Below, in pieces: positions 54,147 to 63,408 of a stretch of DNA of 64,000 nucleotides. Source of the DNA: Tsukamurella paurometabola (GTDB lineage: Bacteria > Actinomycetota > Actinomycetes > Mycobacteriales > Mycobacteriaceae). A model generated the notes under the pieces. That model was not told the DNA's origin. It searched no databases and worked only from the letters and a program-made list of their open reading frames with translations. A program made the position numbers and the translations under genes. The stretch is from NCBI RefSeq assembly GCF_900631615.1, contig NZ_LR131273.1, positions 2,388,850 through 2,452,849 on the forward strand, written 5' to 3'. The number at the start of each line of letters is the position of its first letter. The stretch's first letter is position 1.

Positions 54147-55634
54147 ATGGCTCACGACGTGATCATCGTCGGCGCGGGGTTCGGCGGCATGGGGGCCGCT
54201 ATCGAGTTGCTCGGCCGCGGCCGCAGCGACATCGTGATCCTCGAGCGGGAGGACGACCTGGGCGGGACGTGGCACGTCAACCACTACCCGGGCCTGTCCG
54301 TCGACATCGCCTCGGTCACCTACTCGTACTCCTTCGAGCCGAACCCGAACTGGTCCCGGCTCTACGCCCCGGGGTCCGAACTGAAGGCGTACGCGAGCCG
54401 CGTCGCCGACAAGTACGGCCTGCGCCCGCTCATGCGCTTCGGCGTCGAGGTCACCGGGGCCGAGTGGGACCCGCAGGCCGCGGAGTGGGAGGTCACCGTC
54501 GTGCGCGACGGTGGGCTGGAGCAGAAGCTCCGCACCCGCTACCTCATCACCGCCACGGGCTTCCTCAGCCAGCCCAAGCTGCCCGACATCGAAGGCATCG
54601 ACGACTTCGCCGGCACCGTCATCCATAGCGCGAAGTGGGACGACGACGCCGACCTCGCCGGGCAGCGGATCGGCGTCATCGGCACCGGCGCGACCGGCGT
54701 CCAGCTCGTGCCCGAGCTGGCCAAGGTCGCGGGGCACCTCACCGTCTTCCAGCGCACCCCGATCTGGGTGGTGCCCAAGGTCGACTTCGCGGTCCCGGGC
54801 CCGGTGAAGGCGCTGTTCGGGGCGCTGCCGATCACTCAGCGGGCCGCGCGGCTCGCGAACTCCACCGCGCTCGAGGTGCTCAGCACCGTGGGCGTGCTCA
54901 ACTACAAGTACGGCCACCGCTTCAACGACCTCGCCGCGGTGCTCGCCAAGGCGCACCTGCGGGCGCAGGTCCGCGACCCCGAGATCCGGAGGGCGCTCAC
55001 CCCGTCGTACTCCTTCGGCTGCAAGCGGCCCACCTTCTCCAACACGTACTTCCCGACCTTCGAGCGGGAGAACGTGACGCTGGAGGCGTCGTCGATCGCC
55101 CGGGTGCTGCCGCACGGCATCGAGATGACGGACGGCACCGTCCACGAGCTCGACACCCTCGTGCTCGCCACCGGGTTCTCCTTGTGGGAGAAGAACTTCC
55201 CCGCGATCTCCGTCACCGGCCGGGATGGCCGCGACCTCGGCGAGTTCTGGCGCGAGGGCCGCTTCCAGGCCTACGAGGGCATGGCCGTGCCCAAGTTCCC
55301 CAACTTCTTCAGCCTGCACAGCCCCTACAGCTACACGGGCCTGAGCTACTTCTGGACCATCGAGGCGCAGATGGTGCACCTGCGCCGCGTCTTCGACGAG
55401 ATCGACCGGCGCGGGGCGCGCACCGTCGAGGTGACGGAGCAGGCCAACGCGAAGTTCCTGGAGCGGATGAGCCACCGGCTCGAGCGGTCGGTGTTCCAGC
55501 TCGGGGCGTGCGAGGGCAGCCGCAGTTACTACTTCGATCCGCACGGCGAGGCGACGCTCCTGCGGCCGAGCTCGGTGGTCGGTGCCCGGCGCGACGCCCG
55601 CGCCTTCCCGATCGACGACTACGCGTTCGCGTAG
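54147..55634 (+). CDS. Baeyer-Villiger-type flavin monooxygenase, second copy
   Basis: The 495-aa FAD/NADPH enzyme has GAGFGG near the N-terminus, GGTWHVNHYPGLSVD, the variant fingerprint F154-AG-TVI-H160-SAK-W164-D165, and GTGATG. It is related to but clearly distinct from the enzyme at 29649-31133. GAAAGGGAG precedes the ATG. No esterase or dehydrogenase follows in the same direction, but the divergent/minus alcohol dehydrogenase and reductase genes lie about 1 kb upstream. Confidence 0.88.
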   Translation: MAHDVIIVGAGFGGMGAAIELLGRGRSDIVILEREDDLGGTWHVNHYPGLSVDIASVTYSYSFEPNPNWSRLYAPGSELKAYASRVADKYGLRPLMRFGVEVTGAEWDPQAAEWEVTVVRDGGLEQKLRTRYLITATGFLSQPKLPDIEGIDDFAGTVIHSAKWDDDADLAGQRIGVIGTGATGVQLVPELAKVAGHLTVFQRTPIWVVPKVDFAVPGPVKALFGALPITQRAARLANSTALEVLSTVGVLNYKYGHRFNDLAAVLAKAHLRAQVRDPEIRRALTPSYSFGCKRPTFSNTYFPTFERENVTLEASSIARVLPHGIEMTDGTVHELDTLVLATGFSLWEKNFPAISVTGRDGRDLGEFWREGRFQAYEGMAVPKFPNFFSLHSPYSYTGLSYFWTIEAQMVHLRRVFDEIDRRGARTVEVTEQANAKFLERMSHRLERSVFQLGACEGSRSYYFDPHGEATLLRPSSVVGARRDARAFPIDDYAFA

Positions 55635-55652
55635 CCGCCGACCGGGGCGGGT

Positions 55653-56102
55653 CTACTGCACCTGGAAGACGCCCGTGCAGGTCGACGGTGCCGCGCCCGG
55701 CACTCGCGGGGTGACGGTGCCGGTGAACTCGACGACGCCGGAGCCGGTCGCGACCTGCGGGAACCACATGGCGCGGTCGTCGGGGCCGAGGAGCTTGCCG
55801 CCGATCTCGGAGCCCGTCCTGCCCGTCGTGCGGTTCTTCCAGTCGACGCGCAGGTCGGTTGCGGTGGGCGCCGGGAACGGGGGAGTCCAGCGGCCGACGG
55901 AGACGTCGATCCTGCCCGGCACGGGGTGCAGGTACCCGTCGGAGCCGAGGCTGTGGCCGACGGAGACGTTGGCCCCGCGGTCGGGGGCGTTGCAGATCGG
56001 GAGCTGGGCTCCCGGGGCGGCCTGTGCGGCCGCGGGAAGCGCGAGTCCGGCGGCGAGTGCTGCACCGGCGGCGAGGGTGAGGGCGGAGCGGGTGTGAATC
56101 AT
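55653..56102 (-). CDS. Small secreted protein, unknown
   Basis: A 149-aa protein with a clear signal peptide (cleavage near AAQAA-PGAQ). The mature domain looks beta-rich with cysteines in LPICNAPDRG and PSTCTGVF, probably one disulphide closing an immunoglobulin-like barrel. No family recognised. Confidence 0.75.
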   Translation of the reverse strand: MIHTRSALTLAAGAALAAGLALPAAAQAAPGAQLPICNAPDRGANVSVGHSLGSDGYLHPVPGRIDVSVGRWTPPFPAPTATDLRVDWKNRTTGRTGSEIGGKLLGPDDRAMWFPQVATGSGVVEFTGTVTPRVPGAAPSTCTGVFQVQ

Positions 56103-56162
56103 GCGATCTCCTTTGCTCGGGTCATTGCCTTCGCATAGAAGTCGTCGGGGTGTTTGCGAGTG

Positions 56163-56777
56163 TTACAGCGCGTCCAGCATCGCGATCACCGCGTCGGCCG
56201 CCTTCGCGGGGGCGCCGGACTTCGCCGGCGCCAGGTCGTGCGCCGCCGCGACCTCGACGGTCGTCGTCGGCCCGGCGATGAGCGTCGCGGCTTCCGCGAG
56301 CTCCTCCGGCGAGGCGAACGGATCGCGCCGGCCGTGCACCAGCACCGTCGGGACGGTGATGTCCGGCAGGTGGGCCGTGCGCGCCTTCTCCGGGCGGCCC
56401 GGCGGGTGCAGCGGGTAGGAGAGCAGGACGAGGCCGTCCGGACGGTCGGGCCCCTCCGCGACGGCCATCGACGCCATCCGCCCGCCGTAGCTGTGCCCGC
56501 CCCACAGGACCGGGCCGCCGACCTCCAGAACGCGGGCGGTCTCGGCGAACGACGCCCGATCCGCCGGCTGGCCCGACGGCGACGGCGGGCCCTTCGGGCG
56601 CAGCCGCCGGAACGGCAGGTCGATGCGGACCGTGCGCACGCCGCGCTGGGCGAGTTCCTCGCCCAGCAGGCGCAGCATCGCCTGGTCGCGGTTGCCGCCC
56701 GCGCCGTGCGCGAGGATCAGCGTCGCGCGGACCGCGGACTCGGGGCCGTCGGGGTCGTGCATCGAGAGCCAGGTCAC
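56163..56777 (-). CDS. Alpha/beta-hydrolase (dienelactone-hydrolase-like)
   Basis: The 204-aa hydrolase has LAHGAGGNRD (oxyanion), nucleophile GGHSYGGRMAS, acid in VHGRRDPFASPEEL and the likely His in VAAAHDLAPA. This is the short YdjP/KANL3-like form. The GTG at 56777 is supported by TAGGCT exactly 6 nt before it; an ATG at 56762 is possible. Confidence 0.85.
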   Translation of the reverse strand: MTWLSMHDPDGPESAVRATLILAHGAGGNRDQAMLRLLGEELAQRGVRTVRIDLPFRRLRPKGPPSPSGQPADRASFAETARVLEVGGPVLWGGHSYGGRMASMAVAEGPDRPDGLVLLSYPLHPPGRPEKARTAHLPDITVPTVLVHGRRDPFASPEELAEAATLIAGPTTTVEVAAAHDLAPAKSGAPAKAADAVIAMLDAL

Positions 56778-56783
56778 TCGATC

Positions 56784-56805
56784 AGCCTACGGTCTCGGAT
56801 AACCT
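56784..56805. promoter_or_regulatory. Back-to-back leaderless promoters
   Basis: TAGGCT on the minus strand (56784-56789) and TAACCT on the plus strand (56800-56805) each lie 6 nt before a start codon, only 10 nt apart, feeding the hydrolase and racemase genes. Confidence 0.55.
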
Positions 56806-56811
56806 GCACCC

Positions 56812-57909
56812 ATGAATGTTTCTGCGCAGGGCCCCCTCGCCGGGCTGAAGGTCGTCGAATTCGCGGGTCTGGGACCCGCCCCCCATGCGGCGATGCTGCT
56901 CGCCGACCAGGGCGCCGACGTCGTCTCGGTGCAGCGCCCCGGCGTCGGCGTGAACGGCATCACCGGCACCCCGTCGGGCGTCAAGCGCGGCCGCACCATC
57001 GTCGAGGCGGATCTGAAGAACCCCGACGACATCGCCACCATCCTCGACCTCATCGACCGGGCCGACGTCGTCGTCGAGGGCTTCCGCCCCGGCGTCATGG
57101 AGCGTCTCGGCCTCGGCCCCGACGTCGTGCTCGAGCGCAACCCCCGCATCGTCTTCGCCCGGATGACCGGCTGGGGCCAGGACGGCCCGTTCGCGCAGCG
57201 CGCCGGCCACGACATGAACTACATCTCCCTCACCGGCCTGCTGCACGCCATCGGCCGCAAGGGCGAGCGGCCCGTGCCGCCGCTCAACCTCGTGGGCGAC
57301 TTCGCCGGCGGCTCGATGTTCCTCGTCTTCGGCGTGCTCGCCGCGCTGTACGAGCGGAACACGTCGGGCAAGGGGCAGGTCATCGACGTCGCGATGGTCG
57401 ACGGTGCCTCCCTCATCGGGCAGATGCAGTGGGACTTCCGGGGACAGGGCATCTGGAGCGACGAGCGCGGCGTGAACACGCTCGACGGTGGGGCGCCGTT
57501 CTACGACACCTACGAGACCTCCGACGGCAAGTACGTGTCCGTCGGGGCGATCGAGCCCCAGTTCTTCGCCGAACTGCTCGACAAGCTGGGGCTCAAGCAG
57601 GAGGACCTGCCCTACCAGCTCGATCAGGCCCGCTGGCCCGAGCTGCGCGCCGCGATCGAGGCCGCACTGAAGACGCGGACCCGCGACGAGTGGGCCGAGG
57701 TGTTCTTCGACTCCGACGCCTGCGTCGCGCCGGTCCTCACCTTCGAGGAGGCCCCGAAGCACCCGCACATGGCCGCCCGGAAGAACCTGCAGGAGGTCGG
57801 GGGAGCGATGGCCCCGATGCCCGCGCCGCGCTTCTCCCGCACGCCCGCCGCGACGCCCGCGGCGCCGGATCCCACGGCCGTCGATCCGGCGACGATCTGG
57901 CGCGACTGA
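56812..57909 (+). CDS. mcr: Alpha-methylacyl-CoA racemase
   Basis: The 365-aa family III CoA-transferase-fold enzyme inverts the C2 methyl stereocentre of branched acyl-CoAs. H133 (AGHDMNY), D163 (VGDFAGG) and E248 (GAIEPQF) align with the catalytic H126/D156/E241 of the mycobacterial enzyme with a constant offset of 7. Needed for beta-oxidation of methyl-branched and sterol side chains. Confidence 0.93.
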   Translation: MNVSAQGPLAGLKVVEFAGLGPAPHAAMLLADQGADVVSVQRPGVGVNGITGTPSGVKRGRTIVEADLKNPDDIATILDLIDRADVVVEGFRPGVMERLGLGPDVVLERNPRIVFARMTGWGQDGPFAQRAGHDMNYISLTGLLHAIGRKGERPVPPLNLVGDFAGGSMFLVFGVLAALYERNTSGKGQVIDVAMVDGASLIGQMQWDFRGQGIWSDERGVNTLDGGAPFYDTYETSDGKYVSVGAIEPQFFAELLDKLGLKQEDLPYQLDQARWPELRAAIEAALKTRTRDEWAEVFFDSDACVAPVLTFEEAPKHPHMAARKNLQEVGGAMAPMPAPRFSRTPAATPAAPDPTAVDPATIWRD

Positions 57910-57927
57910 TCGCCGGGTAGATCGGTG

Positions 57928-57996
57928 CCGAAACCGGCGCCGAACGCGGTCGCGCCGCGGGATTCGCGGCGTGACCGCCGACGACGTCGGTTTCGG
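57928..57996. terminator. Nested stem-loops between convergent genes
   Basis: Outer 9-nt arms CCGAAACCG/CGGTTTCGG enclose an inner 7-bp hairpin CGCCGCG-GGATT-CGCGGCG. Position between the racemase and protease genes suggests a bidirectional terminator. Confidence 0.55.
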
Positions 57997-58037
57997 GACG
58001 ACCGCGGGGGCGGAATCCGGCCGCTGCGCAGGTGCTG

Positions 58038-58745
58038 CTATCCGACGACGAGCGTCGTGCCCGTGGCGCGGAGCGTGGAGCCCAGGTCGTAGAACAGCGA
58101 GCCGTTACGGGCGATCGGTCCGTCGAACGTGGCGGCGCGGCTGGCGATGCCGAGCGCGGCGTTGTCCGAGGTGCGGATCAGGGGGCCGCCGCTGTCGCCG
58201 ACCTGGACGGGGATCGTGGTGGCGATGTAGCCGCCCTCCACGCTCACCACGGACCCGCAGCGCCAGCCCGACGAGACGCCCTGGCTGCACACCTGGTCGC
58301 CCGGGCGGGCGGTGCCCACCGAGCTCGGCCGGACCCGGCCGCCGGGCGCCGCCTTCGCGAGCTTCGGGTCGAGGGTGAACACGCCCCAATCGGGGGCGTC
58401 GGGCACGACGAAGGTGTCGGACTTGGTCAGCGCGGGCGCCGAGGAACCGGTGTTCACGCCGACGATCCGCCCGTCCACGACCACCTGCTGGCCCTGGGCG
58501 CCGCAGTGCCCGGCGTAGAGGCCCACGCGGGTGCCGTCGGGGCGCTGCCCGACGAAGCCGACGGTGCAGCCGCGGCCGTCGGCGACGTTGCCGACCAGCT
58601 TGGTCACGGTGAGCACGGAGCTGCCGGGCGTGACGGTCGCGACCGGCTCCGCCTGTGCGGCGACCGGGAGCAGCGCGGCGACGCCGCCGAGGACGGCTGC
58701 GGACGCGGCGGTGGTCCTCACGATCGACGTGATGGTGCGGCGCAT
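58038..58745 (-). CDS. Secreted trypsin-like serine protease (S1)
   Basis: The 235-aa secreted protease has a signal peptide (residues 1-32, AAQA cut). The triad is H80 (YAGHCG), D119 (PDW) and S185 (QVGDSGGPL). Cysteines at 60/81 and 153/163 fit the two disulphides of alpha-lytic/streptogrisin-type enzymes. There is no long pro-domain, so it may be self-sufficient or inactive until exported. ATG 58745 follows GAGGAGGA. Confidence 0.9.
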   Translation of the reverse strand: MRRTITSIVRTTAASAAVLGGVAALLPVAAQAEPVATVTPGSSVLTVTKLVGNVADGRGCTVGFVGQRPDGTRVGLYAGHCGAQGQQVVVDGRIVGVNTGSSAPALTKSDTFVVPDAPDWGVFTLDPKLAKAAPGGRVRPSSVGTARPGDQVCSQGVSSGWRCGSVVSVEGGYIATTIPVQVGDSGGPLIRTSDNAALGIASRAATFDGPIARNGSLFYDLGSTLRATGTTLVVG

Positions 58746-58865
58746 GATCCTCCTCGGGTCGGCGCAAGACTGTGCGACGGTAGCGTGCCACACGCCACAC
58801 CGCCTGTAAACCGAGTGATCGACGATGCGCGAGTTAAGTCAAGTGACCTGAGGTGCTGGATTGGC

Positions 58866-59348
58866 TCACTTCGCGGGCTTGGGTGTGACCCAGGTCGTGA
58901 TCTTCGCGTGCACCACCTCGGTGCCCTTCTTGTCGCGCACGGCGATGTCGACGACCACGTCGCGCCCCGTCGTGATCGCATCCCAGTCGATCTCCTCGGC
59001 GAGGGTCGCGGTCGCGACGAGCGAGGACTCGGCCTTGGCCAGGTAATCCACCGTCATCGACTTGGGGAGCCAGCGGTGCGTGGCCGGCGTCGAGGCCTCC
59101 ATCACCATGCCCATGCCGACCTCGGCGAGGTTGCAGGCGGCGATGGCGTGGAAGGTGCCGATGTGGTTCTGCACGAACCACCACTTGGGGCCGTGTACCA
59201 CGGCGCGGCCGTACTCGATCTCGGAGATGTACGGCGTCACCGAGGCGAAGTACGGCGCCTTGAGTGAGGCGGCGGCGGAGAAGGCCAGCTTGCCGAGCGG
59301 CTTGTCGCTGAGGGTGCGCCACATCTTGTACGTGGTGGTGTCGGTCAT
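58866..59348 (-). CDS. DUF4442 hot-dog thioesterase-like protein
   Basis: The 160-aa hot-dog fold protein has HNHIGTFHAIAACNLAE-type (here NHIGTFHAIAACNLAEVGMG) active-site helix and LPKSMTVDYLAKAESSLVATA strand. Likely hydrolyses an acyl-CoA. TAAGAT lies 7 nt before the ATG, inside a small CTTAC-N6-GTAAG palindrome. Confidence 0.85.
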   Translation of the reverse strand: MTDTTTYKMWRTLSDKPLGKLAFSAAASLKAPYFASVTPYISEIEYGRAVVHGPKWWFVQNHIGTFHAIAACNLAEVGMGMVMEASTPATHRWLPKSMTVDYLAKAESSLVATATLAEEIDWDAITTGRDVVVDIAVRDKKGTEVVHAKITTWVTPKPAK

Positions 59349-59355
59349 GAGCGTT

Positions 59356-59373
59356 ATCTTACCGCAGAGTAAG
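59356..59373. promoter_or_regulatory. -10 box and small palindrome of the DUF4442 gene
   Basis: Minus-strand TAAGAT (59356-59361) overlaps CTTAC-CGCAGA-GTAAG (59358-59373), so a repressor could cover the promoter. The arms are short. Confidence 0.4.
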
Positions 59374-59450
59374 TTTGGTGCTCCGCCTGCGCATGCGCAA
59401 CGCTCACGCGAGGTACGCTGACCGGCACACTCTAGTGAATGGGGAGATTG

Positions 59451-60002
59451 ATGACCGGAAGTGGCTCGTACAACCAGGACCCGTACAACCAGGGCTCGGA
59501 CAACCCGGGTCCGTCCGACCAGAGCCTGTACAGCCAGAATCCGTACGGGCAGACCGCTGCCGATGCCTACGGCTACCAGGCGCCCGCCTTCCCGGCCTAC
59601 GGCCAGCCGGGCTATCCGCAACCGGGCTTCGGTGCGCTGGTGTCCGCGCCCGCGGGGCGGCCCGGGACCGTCCTCGCCGCCGCGGTTCTGCTCATCGTGG
59701 TCGGCCTGATCTGCGCGATCCTCGCCGCGCTCGCCGTCACCGGAACCGGCGCGGCGATCGAGGGCGAGAGCGGCGCGTTCGCGACCGGCTACCTCGGGGC
59801 GACGGTGCTGGGACTGCTGGGGTCGGTCGGGGGCGTCGTCACCGGCATCCTGCTGCTGGTCAAGCGGTCGCGCCTGATCGCGATCCTCGCGACGGTGTCG
59901 GCCGTCCTCATGGCGTTCACGTGCATCGGCCTGATCGCGACGATCGCGGTGCCGATCCTCCTGTGGGCACCGGCGGCGTCGCGCCGCTGGTTCACCGCCT
60001 GA
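59451..60002 (+). CDS. Membrane protein with Gln/Tyr/Pro-rich N-terminus
   Basis: A 183-aa protein. Residues 1-60 are low complexity (repeated YNQDPYNQ/PGYPQPGF-type units), followed by four hydrophobic helices. Such tails occur in actinobacterial envelope proteins and can mediate clustering. GGGGAG lies 6 nt before the ATG at 59451; an ATG at 59439 is also in frame. Confidence 0.75.
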   Translation: MTGSGSYNQDPYNQGSDNPGPSDQSLYSQNPYGQTAADAYGYQAPAFPAYGQPGYPQPGFGALVSAPAGRPGTVLAAAVLLIVVGLICAILAALAVTGTGAAIEGESGAFATGYLGATVLGLLGSVGGVVTGILLLVKRSRLIAILATVSAVLMAFTCIGLIATIAVPILLWAPAASRRWFTA

Positions 60003-60063
60003 CGGGTCCTCGGGCCGGCGTTCGCCCGACCGTGCCCCGCCGGTCGCTCCGCGCTGCGGTGGA

Positions 60064-61077
60064 TCAGCGGGGCGGGTTCGCCGCCAGGGTGTCGAAGCCC
60101 TCGCGGGCCAGCATGACGATGGTGGCGGAGATCCGCGGCCAGTACGGCGAGCGCACGTTCACGGGGGCGCCGTGGCCCGCACCGTCGAGCTCCACCAGCA
60201 GCGAGGGGGCGCCGAGCGCCCGCGCGGCCGCCACGAAGTCCACCGATTCGCCGGCCGGCACGATCGAATCCTCCGAGCCGTGGATGGCGACCGACGGCAT
60301 GAGCGGGTCGATCCGCTGGATCGGGTTGGCCAGTGCGTACCGGTCCGGCACCCGGTCCGGCATGCCGCCGAGCGCCTTGCGCACGTGGTCGTTCAGGCGC
60401 GACGAGGTGCGCATGTCCAGTACGCCCGCCATGGAGACGAAGGCGCGCGGGGTCACCGTCGGACCGCCGCCCGCCGGCCAGGTCACCCCGGGCGATCCCG
60501 CGGGGAGCGTGCGGCGCGTGGCCGCCCACGCGGCGAGCTGGCCGCCCGCGCTGTGGCCGACCAGGATCACGTTCGTCGGGTCGAGAGCCGGCGCGGTCTC
60601 CGCGAGGGTGGGCACGAAGTCGACGGCGTACCCGACATCGGTGAACGTGGTGGGCCAGCCGCCGCCCGAGCCGACCCGCCGGTACTCGATGTTCCACACC
60701 GCGAGGCCCGCCGCCTGCAGTGCGCGGGCGACCTCGGCCATGTAGCCCGCGCTCGACCGGTTCTTCCAGCCTCCGCCGTGGATGAGCACGACGACGGGCA
60801 GGCTGCGCGGCGCATGGGTGCCGCGGGGGAGGTAGAGGTTGCCGTAGTTCTGGCGCGGATCGGCGTTCGGGGCGGCGTAGCGGTACCGGATCGCGTCGTC
60901 CCGGACGGCGGCGACGGGCCGCGCCTGGGCCCGGGGCTTCGACGCCGCCGCGGAGGAGTGCTGCGCGGCGCCGCCCGCGGGTTCGACGGCGCACCCGGCG
61001 CCCAGAATCACACCGGCGCACATCAGTACGGCCAGGAGCAGCGCGCCCGGCCTCGGCGCGACGCTCCGTTCGGTCAT
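60064..61077 (-). CDS. Lipoprotein alpha/beta-hydrolase (esterase)
   Basis: The 337-aa protein begins with a lipoprotein signal (LLLAVLMCAGVILGAGC). The catalytic part has IHGGGW oxyanion motif, nucleophile GHSAGGQLA, acid near HGSEDSIVP and His in DGAGHGAP. An exported BD-FAE/kynurenine-formamidase-type esterase anchored in the membrane. Its substrate is unknown. Confidence 0.88.
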   Translation of the reverse strand: MTERSVAPRPGALLLAVLMCAGVILGAGCAVEPAGGAAQHSSAAASKPRAQARPVAAVRDDAIRYRYAAPNADPRQNYGNLYLPRGTHAPRSLPVVVLIHGGGWKNRSSAGYMAEVARALQAAGLAVWNIEYRRVGSGGGWPTTFTDVGYAVDFVPTLAETAPALDPTNVILVGHSAGGQLAAWAATRRTLPAGSPGVTWPAGGGPTVTPRAFVSMAGVLDMRTSSRLNDHVRKALGGMPDRVPDRYALANPIQRIDPLMPSVAIHGSEDSIVPAGESVDFVAAARALGAPSLLVELDGAGHGAPVNVRSPYWPRISATIVMLAREGFDTLAANPPR

Positions 61078-61152
61078 ACCCGATATTCTTCCAGAGCACG
61101 CCGCCGCGACGAGTGTGACGCGAATCGCAGCGCCGGGATCGACCGGTTCGAT

Positions 61153-61181
61153 TTGAAGATGCGGCCCCAGCAGTGCATACT
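61153..61181 (+). promoter_or_regulatory. Promoter of the S10 operon
   Basis: TTGAAG, a 17-nt spacer, CATACT. Gives a leader of about 270 nt before rpsJ. Confidence 0.65.
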
Positions 61182-61360
61182 GGTCGGGTTGCCTTGTCGG
61201 GCGGCGCGGTCCCGTGTGGACCGTCCCACCGGCTTCGGTATCGCCCGGCACCCCTCGCGGGAGCCACCGGAACACACGGCGGAGCATGAGCGCCAGCGCG
61301 ACACGCCCGACCGCGTGGACCGGAGCAATTTGACACATGAACAGCGTCGATCGACTTCAG

Positions 61361-61393
61361 GCGGGATGCGTCCCGCGACGGGACACGTCCCGT
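61361..61393 (+). repeat. Tandem twin hairpins in the rpsJ leader
   Basis: GCGGGA-TGCG-TCCCGC is followed one base later by ACGGGA-CACG-TCCCGT: two 6-bp stems with 4-nt loops and almost the same sequence. The remaining 380 nt between the esterase and rpsJ hold no gene. Confidence 0.7.
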
Positions 61394-61456
61394 GGATGAT
61401 TCAGCTGTCCGTGTGTCTGGCAATACGTTTGAACACTTGACGGAAGAGGACACAGC

Positions 61457-61762
61457 GTGGCGGGACAGAAGATCCGCATCAGGCTCAAGGCCTATGACCA
61501 TGAGGCGATCGACGCGTCTGCTCGGAAGATCGTCGAGACCGTGACCCGCACCGGCGCCCGCGTCGTCGGTCCCGTGCCGCTGCCGACGGAGAAGAACGTG
61601 TACTGCGTCATCCGCTCGCCGCACAAGTACAAGGACTCGCGCGAGCACTTCGAGATGCGTACGCACAAGCGGCTGATCGACATCCTGGACCCGACGCCGA
61701 AGACGGTCGACGCGCTGATGCGCATCGACCTGCCGGCCAGCGTCGACGTGAACATCCAGTAA
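61457..61762 (+). CDS. rpsJ: 30S ribosomal protein S10
   Basis: The 101-aa S10, also NusE in antitermination complexes, starts at GTG after [32 protein letters not shown] and the [12 protein letters not shown] loop match the family. First gene of the S10 operon. Confidence 0.99.
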   Translation: MAGQKIRIRLKAYDHEAIDASARKIVETVTRTGARVVGPVPLPTEKNVYCVIRSPHKYKDSREHFEMRTHKRLIDILDPTPKTVDALMRIDLPASVDVNIQ

Positions 61763-61781
61763 GCGGCTGCGGAGAAACGAT

Positions 61782-62447
61782 ATGACTGAGAACAAGATCA
61801 AGGGAATCCTGGGCACCAAGCTCGGCATGACCCAGGTCTTCGACGAGAACAACCGGGTCGTCCCGGTCACCGTCGTCAAGGCCGGGCCGAACGTGGTCAC
61901 CCAGATCCGTACCCAGGCCGCCGACGGCTACGACGCCGTGCAGCTCGCCTTCGGCGCGATCGACCCCCGCAAGGTGAACAAGCCCGTCTCGGGCCAGTTC
62001 GCCAAGGCCGGTGTCACCCCGCGTCGCCACATCGCCGAGCTGCGGCTCGCCGACGCCGATGCCGCCGCCGAGTACGAGGTGGGCCAGGAGCTGGGCGCCG
62101 ACGTGTTCGAGGCGGGCAACTTCGTCGACGTCACCGGCATCAGCAAGGGCAAGGGCTACGCCGGCGTCATGAAGCGCCACGGCTTCGCCGGTCTCGGCGC
62201 CAGCCACGGCGCGCAGGCCGTGCACCGCGCCCCCGGTTCCATCGGTGGCTGCGCCACCCCGGGCCGCGTCTTCAAGGGCGTCCGCATGGCCGGCCGCATG
62301 GGCTCCGACAAGGTGACCACGCAGAACCTGTCCGTGTTCAAGGTGGACGCCGAGGCCGGCGTCCTGCTGATCAAGGGCGCCATCCCGGGCCGCAAGGGCG
62401 GCCTCGTGATGGTCCGTACCGCTGTGAAGGGTGGTGCTCGCGCATGA
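61782..62447 (+). CDS. rplC: 50S ribosomal protein L3
   Basis: The 221-aa L3, an early assembly protein near the peptidyl-transferase centre. [14 protein letters not shown] at the start and HGSI-like [22 protein letters not shown] are typical. Overlaps rplD by 4 nt. Confidence 0.99.
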   Translation: MTENKIKGILGTKLGMTQVFDENNRVVPVTVVKAGPNVVTQIRTQAADGYDAVQLAFGAIDPRKVNKPVSGQFAKAGVTPRRHIAELRLADADAAAEYEVGQELGADVFEAGNFVDVTGISKGKGYAGVMKRHGFAGLGASHGAQAVHRAPGSIGGCATPGRVFKGVRMAGRMGSDKVTTQNLSVFKVDAEAGVLLIKGAIPGRKGGLVMVRTAVKGGARA

Positions 62448-63097
62448 GCAAGCTGACTCTTGATGTCAAGACCGCCGACGGCAAGGTCGACGGCACCGTC
62501 GACCTCCCCGCCGAGATCTTCGACGTGGAGCCCAACATCGCGCTGATGCACCAGGTGGTCGTCGCGCAGCTCGCCGCTGCGCGCGCCGGCACCCACGCCA
62601 CCAAGACCCGCGGCGAGGTCCGCGGCGGTGGCCGTAAGCCGTACCGCCAGAAGGGCACCGGCCGGGCTCGCCAGGGCTCGACCCGCGCGCCGCAGTTCGC
62701 CGGCGGTGGCACCGTCCACGGCCCGCAGCCGCGCGACTACAGCCAGCGCACCCCGAAGAAGATGAAGGCCGCCGCCCTGCGCGGTGCCCTCACCGACCGG
62801 GTTCGCGAGGACCGTATCCACGTCGTCACCGAGCTGGTGCCCGGCCAGGAGGCGTCGACCAAGTCGGCCCGCCTGTTCCTGGCCGCGCTGTCGGAGCGCA
62901 AGAAGTTCCTCGTGGTCGTCGGCCGCGAGGACCTGACCGCGCAGCGCAGCGTCCAGAACCTGCCGAACGCGAAGTGGATCTACGCCGACCAGCTCAACAC
63001 CTACGACGTGCTCGACAGCGACGACGTGGTGTTCAGCCGTGAGGCTCTGGGTTCGTTCATCGCGAGCGCCACGAAGACCGAGGAGGCGAACGCCTGA
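62444..63097 (+). CDS. rplD: 50S ribosomal protein L4
   Basis: The 217-aa L4 lines the exit tunnel. The tunnel loop [21 protein letters not shown] is present. In many bacteria L4 represses its own operon; the structured rpsJ leader here would be a site for that. Start overlaps rplC and its stop overlaps rplW. Confidence 0.99.
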   Translation: MSKLTLDVKTADGKVDGTVDLPAEIFDVEPNIALMHQVVVAQLAAARAGTHATKTRGEVRGGGRKPYRQKGTGRARQGSTRAPQFAGGGTVHGPQPRDYSQRTPKKMKAAALRGALTDRVREDRIHVVTELVPGQEASTKSARLFLAALSERKKFLVVVGREDLTAQRSVQNLPNAKWIYADQLNTYDVLDSDDVVFSREALGSFIASATKTEEANA

Positions 63098-63408
63098 TGG
63101 CCACCGCAACCATCCCCGCCGACCCGCGGGACATCCTGCTCGCGCCGGTGATCTCCGAGAAGGCCTACGGCCTGATCGAGGAGAACACGTACACCTTCGT
63201 GGTGCACCCGGACGCGAACAAGACGCAGATCAAGATCGCCGTGGAGAAGGTCTTCGGCGTCAAGGTCGACAGCGTCAACACCTTGAACCGCCAGGGCAAG
63301 CGCAAGCGCACCCGTGCCGGTTACGGTCAGCGCAAGAGCACCAAGCGCGCCATCGTGACCCTGAGCGCCGATAGCAAGCCCATCGACATCTTCGGAGGCG
63401 CGAGCTAA
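63097..63408 (+). CDS. rplW: 50S ribosomal protein L23
   Basis: The 103-aa L23 sits at the tunnel exit and docks trigger factor and [23 protein letters not shown] and [20 protein letters not shown] are conserved. TGATG overlap with rplD; rplB starts directly after its stop. Confidence 0.99.
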   Translation: MATATIPADPRDILLAPVISEKAYGLIEENTYTFVVHPDANKTQIKIAVEKVFGVKVDSVNTLNRQGKRKRTRAGYGQRKSTKRAIVTLSADSKPIDIFGGAS

